64,000 nt of DNA, taken from NCBI GenBank assembly GCA_035762665.1, contig DASTNZ010000236.1, positions 32,353 to 96,352 of the forward strand, read 5' to 3'. The notes under the pieces are model-generated. The model was not told where the DNA came from. It saw only the letters and a list, made by a program, of their open reading frames with translations, and did not search any database. Positions 53,109-63,835 of the stretch are shown one piece after another. Each line of letters starts with the position of its first letter. Position 1 is the first letter of the stretch. The translations under genes and the position numbers were made by a program. The stretch comes from JASLBX01 sp035762665 (GTDB lineage Bacteria; Actinomycetota; Actinomycetes; Jiangellales; Jiangellaceae).

Positions 53109-54127
53109 CCGAACCAGTACTGAGCGCGCGCGACCTCCGGGTCTGGTACGGGACCGAGTCCGGGCCGGTACGAGCCGTTGACGGTGTCACCTTCGACGTG
53201 AACCCTGGGGAGACACTCGGGCTGGTGGGCGAGTCGGGCTGCGGGAAGTCGACGCTCGGTCGAGGCCTGCTCGGTCTGCTACCAAGCGGCGCCAAGGTGG
53301 CCGGGGAGGTTCGTTACCGGGACGTCGACCTGGTCACTGCCCGGCCCCGCGACATCCAGGCGCTTCGCGGTCCCCACCTTGGATTGATCTTCCAGGAGCC
53401 GATGACCCGGCTGAATCCACTGCTGCGGATATCGGACCACTTTGAGGAGACGCTCCGGTCTCACGAACCCAACCTGAGCCCGCAGGACGCCAAGCACCAG
53501 GCGATGGAGGCGTTGCGCGGGATGGGCATCCCGCCAACGCGATACCGCGCGTACCCGCACGAGTTCTCCGGCGGCATGCGGCAGCGGATCATGATCGCGC
53601 TCGCGCTCGTGCTGCGCCCCTCGTTCGTGGTAGCCGATGAGCCGACGACGGCGCTCGACGTGCTAGTAGAGGCACAGATCATCCGAATCCTGACCGACTT
53701 GCGCCGCAACTTCGACACGGCCCTGCTCTTTATCACGCACAACCTCGGAATTGTCGCGGAAGCCTGCGACCGCGTGGCCGTCATGTACGCTGGCCGGATC
53801 GTCGAGCAAGGTCCGGTGCGCGACGTGTTCGCCCGGCCGCAGCATCCGTACACCCGGGAGCTGTTGCGCTCGACGATCTCTCTGTCCACAACCGGACTGC
53901 ACTACATTCCAGGCTCCCCTCCGGACCTCGTCGACCCGCCACCCGGCTGCCGATTCCACCCTCGCTGCCCGGATGCGATGAAGGTGTGTCCGGAGCGATT
54001 CCCGCAGCCTGTCGACGTTGGCGAGCAGCGGGTCGAGTGCTGGCTGCACGGCCCGGATCACCTCATTCCGCACGGAGGTCGCGAGCCCCTGGTACGGGAG
54101 GAGATCACCGTTGCCGACGAAGCCTGA
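53105..54127 (+). CDS. peptide ABC transporter ATPase, DppD type
   Basis: 340 residues. Walker A GESGCGKSTLG, Q-loop FQEPMTRLNPL, signature FSGGMRQRIMIA, Walker B VVADEPTTALDV, and the oligopeptide-type C-terminal region with CRFHPRCPDAMKVC, whose cysteines bind an iron-sulfur cluster in Dpp/Opp ATPases. One of the two ATPases of the importer. Overlaps the preceding permease and the next ATPase gene. Confidence 0.93.
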   Translation: MTEPVLSARDLRVWYGTESGPVRAVDGVTFDVNPGETLGLVGESGCGKSTLGRGLLGLLPSGAKVAGEVRYRDVDLVTARPRDIQALRGPHLGLIFQEPMTRLNPLLRISDHFEETLRSHEPNLSPQDAKHQAMEALRGMGIPPTRYRAYPHEFSGGMRQRIMIALALVLRPSFVVADEPTTALDVLVEAQIIRILTDLRRNFDTALLFITHNLGIVAEACDRVAVMYAGRIVEQGPVRDVFARPQHPYTRELLRSTISLSTTGLHYIPGSPPDLVDPPPGCRFHPRCPDAMKVCPERFPQPVDVGEQRVECWLHGPDHLIPHGGREPLVREEITVADEA

Positions 54128-55505
54128 CGTGCAGGGGACACCTGCCACCCCCGTCCCGGACGATGGTGCCAGCGGGGCGGACACCTCCGTGACGAGATTG
54201 CCGTCAGGCCGCGGCGCCAGGCCTGACGAGGTGCTCATGTCGCTGCGGGACGTCGAGGTCCACTTCGAGCTGCGAGCAAGTGCTCTCGCCCGGATCGTCG
54301 GTGGCGCCACCCAAACGGTGAAGGCCGTCGACGGAGTCAACCTGGATGTGCGCCGCGGTGAAGTGCTCGGGCTCGTCGGCGAGTCGGGGAGTGGCAAGAC
54401 AACGCTGGGCCGAGCACTGCTAGGTCTGGTACGCCCGACGTCCGGCACCATCGAGTACGCCGGTCGCGATCTTGCCGAGTTGCCGGAGCGGCGGCTCCGC
54501 CCGCTTCGCCGGCGGCTACAGATGGTGTTCCAAGACCCCCATGCAGCGCTCAACCCGTCCATGGACCTGCTGACGGCCATCGGGCATCCACTGCGCATCC
54601 AGAAGCTCGCCCACAGCAAGGACGAAATTCGCGACCGTGTGGTCGAGGCGCTCGAGCGGGTGGGCCTCACCCCAGCGGAGCAATTCCTGACCAAGCTGCC
54701 CACCGAGCTGTCCGGTGGGCAGAAGCAGCGCGCAGTGATCGCCCGGTCGATCATCTGTGGCCCGGAGCTGCTCGTCGCTGACGAACCCGTCTCAATGCTC
54801 GACATGAGCGTTCGCGCCAAGATCCTCGAGCTGATGCTCGACCTCAAGCACGATCTGGACCTCACCTACGTCTACATCACGCACGACCTCGCGACCGCCA
54901 AATTCTTCTGCGACCGAGTCGCGATCATGTACCTCGGCCGCGTGGTGGAGCTTGGTCTCACCGAGGACATCTTCGCGGATCCCAAACACCCCTACACGCA
55001 GGCACTGCTCCGCGCCGTTCCAGATCCCGACCCGGATCGACATGTGCCGCGCGACCTGCCGCGCGGCGAGATTCCAGACGCAGCGGCCCCGCCGCACGGC
55101 TGCTCGTTCCATCCGCGCTGCCCGTTCGCGTTCGAGCCGTGCGGCTGGGAGGCCCGTGACGTGCGTGCGCTGTTCGAACGGCGCTGGACCCACCTCGGTG
55201 AAGAGGCGCTGACCGAGGAGGCTCCGCTCGTCGCTTCTCTCGACAACGTCGCACCAGGGGTGACTGAGGTGCGGTTACCAGTTCCATCGGACCGGTCGAT
55301 CAACGACCTCACCGCGCTCTTCGAGTCCGCACGGGCCGAGGCGACGGACGATCCGTTCTGGCGAGGTGTAGCCGGCGTCACCACCGCAGGCGAGGAGCTG
55401 GTCGTCCAGCTCCGGGAAGGTATCGACCCGGGACTGCTGACCGTCGACGACGTAGAAGTGGCCTGCCACCTCCGCGACCCGTCCCTCAACCCCTCATCGC
55501 ACTGA
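54111..55505 (+). CDS. peptide ABC transporter ATPase, DppF type with C-terminal extension
   Basis: 464 residues from a TTG preceded by GGGAGGAG at the correct distance; longer and shorter starts lack one. About 45 residues of Pro/Asp-rich leader precede the ATPase domain: Walker A GESGSGKTTLG, Q-loop FQDPHAALNPS, signature LSGGQKQRAVIA, Walker B LVADEPVSMLDM and CSFHPRCPFAFEPC. It is about 120 residues longer than usual DppF. The tail (SINDLTALFESARAEATDDP, then QLREGIDPGLLTVDDVEVAC) has an alpha/beta character and no recognised family. Last gene of the importer operon. Confidence 0.9.
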   Translation: MPTKPDVQGTPATPVPDDGASGADTSVTRLPSGRGARPDEVLMSLRDVEVHFELRASALARIVGGATQTVKAVDGVNLDVRRGEVLGLVGESGSGKTTLGRALLGLVRPTSGTIEYAGRDLAELPERRLRPLRRRLQMVFQDPHAALNPSMDLLTAIGHPLRIQKLAHSKDEIRDRVVEALERVGLTPAEQFLTKLPTELSGGQKQRAVIARSIICGPELLVADEPVSMLDMSVRAKILELMLDLKHDLDLTYVYITHDLATAKFFCDRVAIMYLGRVVELGLTEDIFADPKHPYTQALLRAVPDPDPDRHVPRDLPRGEIPDAAAPPHGCSFHPRCPFAFEPCGWEARDVRALFERRWTHLGEEALTEEAPLVASLDNVAPGVTEVRLPVPSDRSINDLTALFESARAEATDDPFWRGVAGVTTAGEELVVQLREGIDPGLLTVDDVEVACHLRDPSLNPSSH

Positions 55506-55558
55506 TCATCCGGGGGAACTCGGTCTAACCCGCAGTATCGAAATGATCGTCGGAGCGG

Positions 55559-56038
55559 TCAGGTCTCGCCGAGCCACTCCTGAGCCTCGAACAGGGTTGC
55601 CGGCGGACGGCTCCAGGTGGCTTCCAAGACGGTGAAGCCCGCCTTCCGCGCGGCCCGGCACACCGCAGGATCGTCGTCTACCAGCACGGCCACCGGCCTT
55701 TCTCTCGCCAGCCGGTGCAGGATCCCGACCTTCGTGATGCGCGCCGGTCGGCGGTCGCCGTCACGGCGCAGTAGAACGGTGCCTGCCGGGGCGCCGTGCC
55801 GGTCGAGCCACTCCTCGGTGTCGGCGCGCGTCCGTTCGGGGCGGCCGCTGAGGTAGACGAGCTCGTGCTCACGCGCCAGCTCATTCGCCACGGCGAGCCC
55901 TTCCGGGTGAACCGGATCGTCGCGGATGCCGGCGAAGAACGCGTCCCACTCCTTGCGGTCGGCTTCCAGATGATGCAGCCGGTGGCGGACGTCGGCCACC
56001 ACGCCGTCGAGGTCCACGACCGCGTACGCGCGAGTCAT
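55559..56038 (-). CDS. HAD-like phosphatase (polynucleotide-kinase 3'-phosphatase type)
   Basis: 159 residues. AYAVVDLDGVVADVRHRLHH is HAD motif I (DxDG) in the form used by PNKP-type 3'-phosphatases and related enzymes; VYLSGRPERTRADTEEWLDR is motif II with the downstream Arg; VLVDDDPAVCRAAR is motif III/IV. It could repair nucleic-acid 3' phosphates or dephosphorylate a small molecule; the substrate is unknown. Its ATG overlaps the stop of the upstream deacetylase gene (4 bp), so the pair is cotranscribed. Confidence 0.8.
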   Translation of the reverse strand: MTRAYAVVDLDGVVADVRHRLHHLEADRKEWDAFFAGIRDDPVHPEGLAVANELAREHELVYLSGRPERTRADTEEWLDRHGAPAGTVLLRRDGDRRPARITKVGILHRLARERPVAVLVDDDPAVCRAARKAGFTVLEATWSRPPATLFEAQEWLGET

Positions 56039-56841
56039 GTCTCCGGCACCACAAAGGTGTACCCGCGCTCGACCAGCCCATCGATGATCTCTGGGAGCGC
56101 CGACACGGTCTGGGACCGGTCGCCACCTCCGTCGTGCAGCAGAACGACCGCGCCTGGATGGATCTGCGAGAACACGGTGTCACGGATCGCGCTCGCGCCT
56201 GGTTTGCCCCAATCTCGGGTGTCGATGCTCCAGCCCAGCGGGGTGAGGCCGAGCGCGGAGGCTGCCGCGTTGATGTTCTCGGCGAATGCGCCGCCTGGTG
56301 CGCGGAAGAACCTGATGTCCGCGTCCGGGGTGGCGCCGAGCATCACTGCCTGAGTGTTCTCGAGTTCGCCGGCGATGACGCCATCGCCCTTATGGCGCAG
56401 GCCGATGTCATGGCTGACGGTGTGGTTGCACAGCACATGACCGTCAGCGACGATCGCCCTGACCAGGTCCGGATGCGTGCTGGCCGGTTTTCCGACGATG
56501 CAGAAGGTGGCGACCACACCCCGATCCCGTAGCAGTGCGAGAACCTGCTCGGTGTACTTCGGGTGTGGCCCGTCGTCGAAGGTGAGAGCGACCGTTTTCG
56601 CGCCTCCGCCACCGGCCAGGAGACGCGTGCCTACGCCATCCACTTCGGACACAGGAGCCGAATCGGCTGAGTCTTGGGAGACCGAGGACTCGGTCGGAGT
56701 GGGCGCTGGCTCCTGCTGCGCCGCCGCCGGTGCCACGCTCGATTCCTCCGACGCCGCAGGCTCCGCGCCACGGAAGACCGGGGTCAGGATCACCACCAGG
56801 ACGATGCCACCCAGCACCAGGGGACGCCACCCATCGGCCAT
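56035..56841 (-). CDS. polysaccharide deacetylase (NodB/CE4 family), membrane-anchored or secreted
   Basis: 268 residues. A hydrophobic N-terminal segment (LVLGGIVLVVILTPVF) acts as an anchor or signal, followed by an Ala/Glu/Ser/Pro-rich linker. The NodB domain has VALTFDDGPHP (catalytic and metal Asp), NHTVSHDIG (HxxxH metal ligands), RFFRAPGGAF, LGWSIDTRDW and VVLLHDGGGDRSQT (catalytic His). It likely removes acetyl groups from peptidoglycan or another wall sugar, which protects from lysozyme. Coupled to a HAD-like gene. Confidence 0.92.
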   Translation of the reverse strand: MADGWRPLVLGGIVLVVILTPVFRGAEPAASEESSVAPAAAQQEPAPTPTESSVSQDSADSAPVSEVDGVGTRLLAGGGGAKTVALTFDDGPHPKYTEQVLALLRDRGVVATFCIVGKPASTHPDLVRAIVADGHVLCNHTVSHDIGLRHKGDGVIAGELENTQAVMLGATPDADIRFFRAPGGAFAENINAAASALGLTPLGWSIDTRDWGKPGASAIRDTVFSQIHPGAVVLLHDGGGDRSQTVSALPEIIDGLVERGYTFVVPET

Positions 56842-56909
56842 GTCACGCGACGTTACCGGCGCGAACCGCCATTCTGCGGACAGACGCGCCGATCAGCCGC
56901 AGACCGGTT

Positions 56910-58619
56910 TCAGCGTTCCTGGCGTGCCACCATCGCTTCGAGGAAGACCTGCTGGATATCGGAGGGATCGCGGGCGATGTGATGGGTGCCGTTCGTCGCC
57001 TCCGAGATGGCGCGCAGGGCTTCGGCGTCGGCATCGGGCCCGATGCCAATCGTGATGATGTACACCGGGCGGGCCGGGTCGTAGCCGGCCTGGAGCGCGT
57101 CGAGCAGTTGGTCCAGGGTCATCTCCGGGTCGGTGCCCTCCGGCCACTCGTCGCGGCCGTCGGTGAGCAGTACGACGGAGTTCACCTTGCCTGGCTGGTA
57201 GCTGGCTTTGACCTCGTTGAATGCCGCAAGCGTAGTTGGATAGAGCGCGGTCCAGCCTCGGACGGCATTGTCGACGTTCGCCTCCGCGCGGGTGGGAATC
57301 TCCGTGGTAGCGGCGATCAGCGCCTCCTTACGGACGACGCCGTCGACCTCCTCGGTGAGCGGTCCCACGTTCACAAGCTCTTCCCAGTGCGTCCCCTCCG
57401 TCTCGAAGGAGGAGAAGAGCCAGACGCCGACCGACCCGCTCTGCGGGATGAGGTCGAGGGCAGCTCTTGCGGCGTCGCGGACTAACTCGGCACGGGTCTG
57501 CTCGCCGCCGTCCGTGTCGACCATCGATCCAGAGACGTCGATGACCGCGAGCATATGCATCTCCAGCGACAGTGCGGCCCATTGTTGCCGCAGTTGCCCG
57601 GCGACGGCCGGGTCGGGGCTCGGCATCGCCGTCGGCATCTGCACCTGGATGCCCTGCACGAACGCGTTGTCGCGGGCCACCCCGTCGAGGCTCCGGAAAC
57701 CCGCGTCCTGTAGTGCGGCCACCGCGGCTTCGGTCTGGAGTGCGTCGACCAGCTGCCCGACTGCACGGGTTGTCTCGACGGTGGTCTCGCGCCCCTCGAT
57801 CGGAATCGCGGGGTAGTCAAATGCGAACGTGCCCTCGGTGGGGTAGAGCGCGACGACGAGGTTCGCCGGGTGCTGCTGGTTGTGTGCGACCACGGATTGC
57901 TCGGCCGCGGTGAACACAGGCGCAGTGGTGGGATCCGACCGGACCGCCTCGTACGCTGTGTCGACGTCTGGCACGGACGTCTCCGAGACCGCCGTCATGG
58001 CTTGCACCAGCTGGGTCCGGTTCTCCTCAGCCTCGCCAACGACGGCCCGGACGGCAAGCAACGTCGCCAATCCTTCGCTGGTCGTCGACGGGTCCGCCAC
58101 GGTGGCGCTGCCAGGGTTCTCGAGCAAGCTGGTCCACGATATGTCGACATCTGGCCAGCCCAGCTGGGCCTTCGCGATCGGCTCGGTCGCCACGACGACC
58201 AGCGGCGAGATCGCCAGCGAGGTTACATCGCCAAGGGCGATCCCGCTGGTGCTGAGCTGCTGCGTCCACATGCTGGAGTCCGGGATCCAGAGGTCCGGAT
58301 GGGCGTCGCCACTGAGGCTGGCGGCCACGGCCGCCGGGGCTTCGGCGGTGATCTCTACGGTGATACAGGTGCCGGCGACGGCCATATCCGGATCGCCTTC
58401 GTGCTGCGCCAGAAACTCACTTACGGCAGGCTCGATTGCCGGCGCAGCCGCGATAGACACTGGTAGCGACCCTTCGCAGGAAGCCTGCGCATCGCCGATG
58501 AAGTAATCTCGCGCGAAGTACGCCCCGGCACCGAGGGCGGTCACGGCCACCAGCGCCACCGCAAGCCAGCGAGGCCACCGTCGGCGACGGCGATGGCCGG
58601 CTGCATGACGTCCTGGCAA
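56910..58619 (-). CDS. membrane-anchored substrate-binding and VWA domain protein
   Basis: 569 residues from a TTG with CAGGGAG upstream; the longer TTG frame has no ribosome site. An Arg-rich stretch and one membrane helix (WLAVALVAVTALGAGAYFA) are followed by a periplasmic-binding-like domain (PDLWIPDSSMWTQQL, VADPSTTSEGLATL) and a C-terminal von Willebrand A domain with the MIDAS motif DVSGSM and VVLLTDGRDEWPEGTD. Actinobacteria commonly fuse these two domains; the protein is exposed outside the membrane and probably binds metal and a protein or glycan partner. Function not known. Confidence 0.85.
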   Translation of the reverse strand: MPGRHAAGHRRRRRWPRWLAVALVAVTALGAGAYFARDYFIGDAQASCEGSLPVSIAAAPAIEPAVSEFLAQHEGDPDMAVAGTCITVEITAEAPAAVAASLSGDAHPDLWIPDSSMWTQQLSTSGIALGDVTSLAISPLVVVATEPIAKAQLGWPDVDISWTSLLENPGSATVADPSTTSEGLATLLAVRAVVGEAEENRTQLVQAMTAVSETSVPDVDTAYEAVRSDPTTAPVFTAAEQSVVAHNQQHPANLVVALYPTEGTFAFDYPAIPIEGRETTVETTRAVGQLVDALQTEAAVAALQDAGFRSLDGVARDNAFVQGIQVQMPTAMPSPDPAVAGQLRQQWAALSLEMHMLAVIDVSGSMVDTDGGEQTRAELVRDAARAALDLIPQSGSVGVWLFSSFETEGTHWEELVNVGPLTEEVDGVVRKEALIAATTEIPTRAEANVDNAVRGWTALYPTTLAAFNEVKASYQPGKVNSVVLLTDGRDEWPEGTDPEMTLDQLLDALQAGYDPARPVYIITIGIGPDADAEALRAISEATNGTHHIARDPSDIQQVFLEAMVARQER

Positions 58620-58993
58620 TGGAGCTCCCTGACAACCGCTGAGCGACCGCAGACTAGCCGGTGGCCGATGAAACTGGAACAACGCCCCAGTAGTTCGCAG
58701 CAGTCTTACTCAGGGTCGCAAGAGTGGAAGCGGATCCTGGTCATTTGGGAGGCGGCGCCTGGACCTCGTTAATGCGACGATATAGGACAAATCTCTCAGC
58801 GCGATGGCTCCGGTCGATGGTCGCGTGCACAGTCCGCAGAAGGTCATGCACACCTAGCACACCGGGGTCATGACCATATCGAGACCCGCCTTTAGTCGGC
58901 GCGATGCCACACGGCACAATGCGTCGTCGGCCATGCACGGAGGGCCGAGTTGCCGGAGCGAAGCTACTGATGAGAATGGACTGGAGTATCGAC
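58620..58993. other. 374-bp stretch between divergent genes, no convincing gene
   Basis: Between the VWA protein and the duplicated-domain lipoprotein. A minus-strand open frame (58741-59169) gives a plausible-looking tail but lacks a start and overlaps the next gene. The AT content is higher than its surroundings. It probably holds the two divergent promoters. Confidence 0.5.
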
Positions 58994-59800
58994 ATGCGGG
59001 CCACTGTTCGCACCACAATCGTCGTCGCAGCAACGCTGCTGCTCGCCGGCTGTGGCGACAACGCCGTTCGAGGCGAGGATGAAGAGGTCGTGGAGGCCGG
59101 TGAGGTCGGCGCCTTCGAAGTCCGCGTCGGCGATTGCTTCGCCGGCGACCAACTGGGCACTGAGACCACAGAGGTGCAAGCCGTAGATGCCGTGCCGTGC
59201 GAGCAGTCGCACGAAAATGAGGTCTACGCGATCTTCGATTTGCCCGATGGCGACTACCCGGGGGAGGAGGCAGTCGTCGAGCAAAGCGGCGAAGGTTGCG
59301 CCGAACGATTCGAGGAGTTCATCGGTACGGCTTACGACGATTCGCTGCTGGAGATCACGCAGCTGTTCCCGACCGAAGAGTCGTGGACCACCCTGGACGA
59401 CCGGGAAGTGGTCTGCGCGGTAAACGACCCGGCCGGTCCGGTCGAAGGTTCACTCCAGGGCAAGGGGGAGGCCTACGCACTCCCGGTCAAAGGTGATTGC
59501 GTGGCCGAAGACTGGACGGAGATCGACTGCGCCGAGGAGCACTACGCCGAGATCTACTTGATCACGGACCTCAACGGCGATGAATACCCTGGCGATGAGC
59601 AGGTGGACCAACAGGCATCCGATGCCTGCCTTGCGGCGTTCGCCGACTACGTAGGTGCGGAGTATGAGGACTCAGAGCTCAACTACCTCTACTTCGCCCC
59701 GGACGAGGCGGCCTGGGAAGTCGGAGACCGGCAGGTTGTCTGTGCTGTGGGCGATCCGGCCGGCAACATCACGGGCTCGGTGAAGGGGAGTGGCCGCTGA
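58994..59800 (+). CDS. lipoprotein with two septum-formation-like domains
   Basis: 268 residues; ATG with GGAG about seven bases upstream. Signal with lipobox LLAGC. The mature protein is very acidic and consists of two copies of the same unit. The first opens FEVRVGDCFAGDQ and ends REVVCAVNDPAGPVEGSLQG; the second opens LPVKGDCVAEDWTEIDCAEE and ends RQVVCAVGDPAGNITGSVKG. Each has conserved Cys, a C-x-HEN/HYAE-like element and PGxE, as in the septum-formation (Septum_form) family of actinobacterial lipoproteins. It may act at the cell wall or division site; no experiment is implied. Confidence 0.82.
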   Translation: MRATVRTTIVVAATLLLAGCGDNAVRGEDEEVVEAGEVGAFEVRVGDCFAGDQLGTETTEVQAVDAVPCEQSHENEVYAIFDLPDGDYPGEEAVVEQSGEGCAERFEEFIGTAYDDSLLEITQLFPTEESWTTLDDREVVCAVNDPAGPVEGSLQGKGEAYALPVKGDCVAEDWTEIDCAEEHYAEIYLITDLNGDEYPGDEQVDQQASDACLAAFADYVGAEYEDSELNYLYFAPDEAAWEVGDRQVVCAVGDPAGNITGSVKGSGR

Positions 59801-59806
59801 GTTCGC

Positions 59807-60274
59807 TCAGGGTAGTCGCAGTTCGAAGAACGCCGACCAGCCACTGTTCGGATAGTCGAGAAACGGTCCACGGGGCGTGAAGCCCGCCCGCTGGTACAGC
59901 CGATGGGCGCTGGCGAACGCCGGGCCGGCGCCGGTTTCGAGCATGAGCCACTCCAGGTCAAGCTCGCGCGCTCTTCCGGTGATCGCATCCAGGGTCTTGG
60001 CCGCCACCCGAGCGCCCCGTGCCTCCGGCACCGTGAACATCCGCTTCACCTCGCCGATGCCACCACCGTGTACCGTCAGCGCTCCGCAGCCGACCGCTCG
60101 TCCCGCGGCGTCGCGCGCGACGAACACCGTGGTGCTCGGGTCGGCCATCTCGTCGACACCGATGCCGAACTGGAACTCTCGCGGTGACAGCGGCGACAGA
60201 CGGTCGCTCAACGCCGCGACCAGAGCCCGCACGTCGTCCTGCAGCGGCGACTCGATCTCGATCGTAACGTCCAC
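59807..60274 (-). CDS. GNAT family N-acetyltransferase
   Basis: 155 residues. The acetyl-CoA site is GEVKRMFTVPEARGARVAAK (V-x-x-x-x-RG-x-G/A pattern), followed by LMLETGAGPAFASAHRLYQR and YQRAGFTPRGPF, typical of GNAT enzymes. It transfers an acetyl group to an amine or sulfonamide; substrate unknown. Its stop lies 6 bp from the convergent lipoprotein gene. Confidence 0.9.
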   Translation of the reverse strand: MDVTIEIESPLQDDVRALVAALSDRLSPLSPREFQFGIGVDEMADPSTTVFVARDAAGRAVGCGALTVHGGGIGEVKRMFTVPEARGARVAAKTLDAITGRARELDLEWLMLETGAGPAFASAHRLYQRAGFTPRGPFLDYPNSGWSAFFELRLP

Positions 60275-60405
60275 GTCCTCAGCCTGCCGCAGCCGAGTTA
60301 CACAGATGTTTCCTTCGCCGCAGGGCCGCTGTGGGCGATCGCTGATACGGGTTGCCGTCGGACACGCCCGACGATGACGGAAAGCGCTAACCTCCGTGGG
60401 CTGAA

Positions 60406-60480
60406 CGTTCCTCCCTGATCAAACCGTCGCGAGAACCTCCGATTTCGCATGGTTCCTGGCGATTGGATCAGGGAGGAACG
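60406..60480. repeat. long imperfect inverted repeat
   Basis: CGTTCCTCCCTGATC (60406-60420) is exactly complementary to GATCAGGGAGGAACG (60466-60480), and an inner GAGAACC / GGTTCCT pair continues the stem with mismatches to a loop of about 13 bases. It lies about 340 bp after the UvrA-like gene and 130 bp before the GNAT gene, on the path of minus-strand transcription. It may be a terminator or a palindromic element. Confidence 0.7.
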
Positions 60481-60508
60481 GTTTGCCGCGGGAGGTCTCC
60501 CTGTAGTT

Positions 60509-60761
60509 ATGTCAACTTATCGGTCGGCGGCCACTCACCGTCGGTTCCATGTGGGAGGGCCAGACGCCTGTTAGGAATGGCGGGAGACAAAAACGACGCT
60601 GCACACGGACAGGTCGATCGGTGGACCGTACGGACAGCCGCACATCGTGGTCAGTGCAGTGCTATGCCCGTGCCGACGGGAAATCACGGCGTGCTTGGGG
60701 ACTGGCGCACCTCATCCCAGGGGAAGGGCATTCGTCAACTTGACATAATGTGACTTATCGG
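60509..60761. repeat. AT-rich direct motif pair flanking about 220 bp
   Basis: ATGTCAACTTATCGG (60509-60523) and AATGTGACTTATCGG (60747-60761) share ACTTATCGG and are unusually AT-rich for this region. Just before the second copy is the 11-bp palindrome GTCAACTTGAC. The layout resembles ends of a lost mobile element, but no transposase or recombinase gene remains. Confidence 0.35.
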
Positions 60762-60819
60762 CGATGGGATGAAAGTCGAAACAGAACTCTTCATGGTGTC
60801 CGCGAGGGCCTCGGTCAAG

Positions 60820-63210
<2,391 letters not shown>

Positions 63211-63320
63211 CGTGTCTCCATCTGTTGGGCGGGCCGCCTTCGCGGTCTCCGTCGGCGTCCCTGGCTCGATCCAACCAGATTCGAGCGGGACCTCTTGTTC
63301 TCCGGCGATAGCCGGACGGC

Positions 63321-63740
63321 TCAGCGCTGCTCCTGGATGCGGACCAGGTTGCCCGCGGGATCGCGGAAGGCGCAGTCGCGTACGCCGTATGGCTGCTCGG
63401 TCGGCTCCTGGACGACTTCGGCGTCGCTAGCCTCCAGCCGTTCGAAGGTGCCGTCGAGGTCTTTGGTGGCCAGCAGAATCCAGCCGTAGGTGCCCTTGGC
63501 CATCATCTCGGCGATGGTGCGGCGCTCGTCGTCGGTGACGCCGGGGTCGGCGGCCGGCGGCCCCAGGAGGATGGACGTGCCGGGCTGGTCGGCGGGGCCG
63601 ACCGCGATCCAGCGCATCTTGCCGTTTCCGACGTCGTTGCGGACCTCGAAGCCGAGGGTGTCGCGCCAGAAGGCCAGGGAGGCGTCCGGGTCGTCGTGCG
63701 GGAGGAAGCTCGTGTGAATGGTGAGGTCCATGGCGGTCAT
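63321..63740 (-). CDS. VOC family protein (glyoxalase/bleomycin-resistance fold)
   Basis: 139 residues. A paired beta-alpha-beta-beta-beta fold: HTSFLPHDDPDASLAFWRDT opens the first half; GWILLATKDLDGTFERLEAS and GVRDCAFRDPAGNLVRIQEQ close the second, with metal-type residues His and Glu. Family members are isomerases, dioxygenases or drug-binding resistance proteins. It lies 110 bp upstream of the UvrA-like gene on the same strand, so the two may form a small resistance operon. An alternative start three codons later is possible. Confidence 0.85.
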   Translation of the reverse strand: MTAMDLTIHTSFLPHDDPDASLAFWRDTLGFEVRNDVGNGKMRWIAVGPADQPGTSILLGPPAADPGVTDDERRTIAEMMAKGTYGWILLATKDLDGTFERLEASDAEVVQEPTEQPYGVRDCAFRDPAGNLVRIQEQR

Positions 63741-63835
63741 GCTAGCTGCGGCTCGGGGTCCGGCGCTTCTCGATTCCTGACCGGTCTGGTCACCTGGAAC
63801 GGGCCGGCGAGCGGCCCTCGCGGCGGGAGCCTCGT

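Larger units (their letters stand above)
60275..60819. other. 545-bp intergenic region with hairpin and AT-rich repeats, no gene
   Basis: Between the GNAT start and the end of the UvrA-like gene. Small plus-strand open frames here lack coding character. It holds a long imperfect hairpin (60406-60480) and two copies of an AT-rich motif (listed separately), so it may be the remains of a mobile element. Confidence 0.5.

Noticed and set aside
58741..59169. 142-codon minus-strand frame between VWA and lipoprotein genes
   Set aside because: Half of it is complement of the lipoprotein gene; the remaining tail lacks its own start and family.
60463..60753. Small plus-strand frame in the repeat-rich interval
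   Set aside because: Starts in the arm of the hairpin, has no ribosome site and contains repeat motifs, so it is unlikely to be translated.
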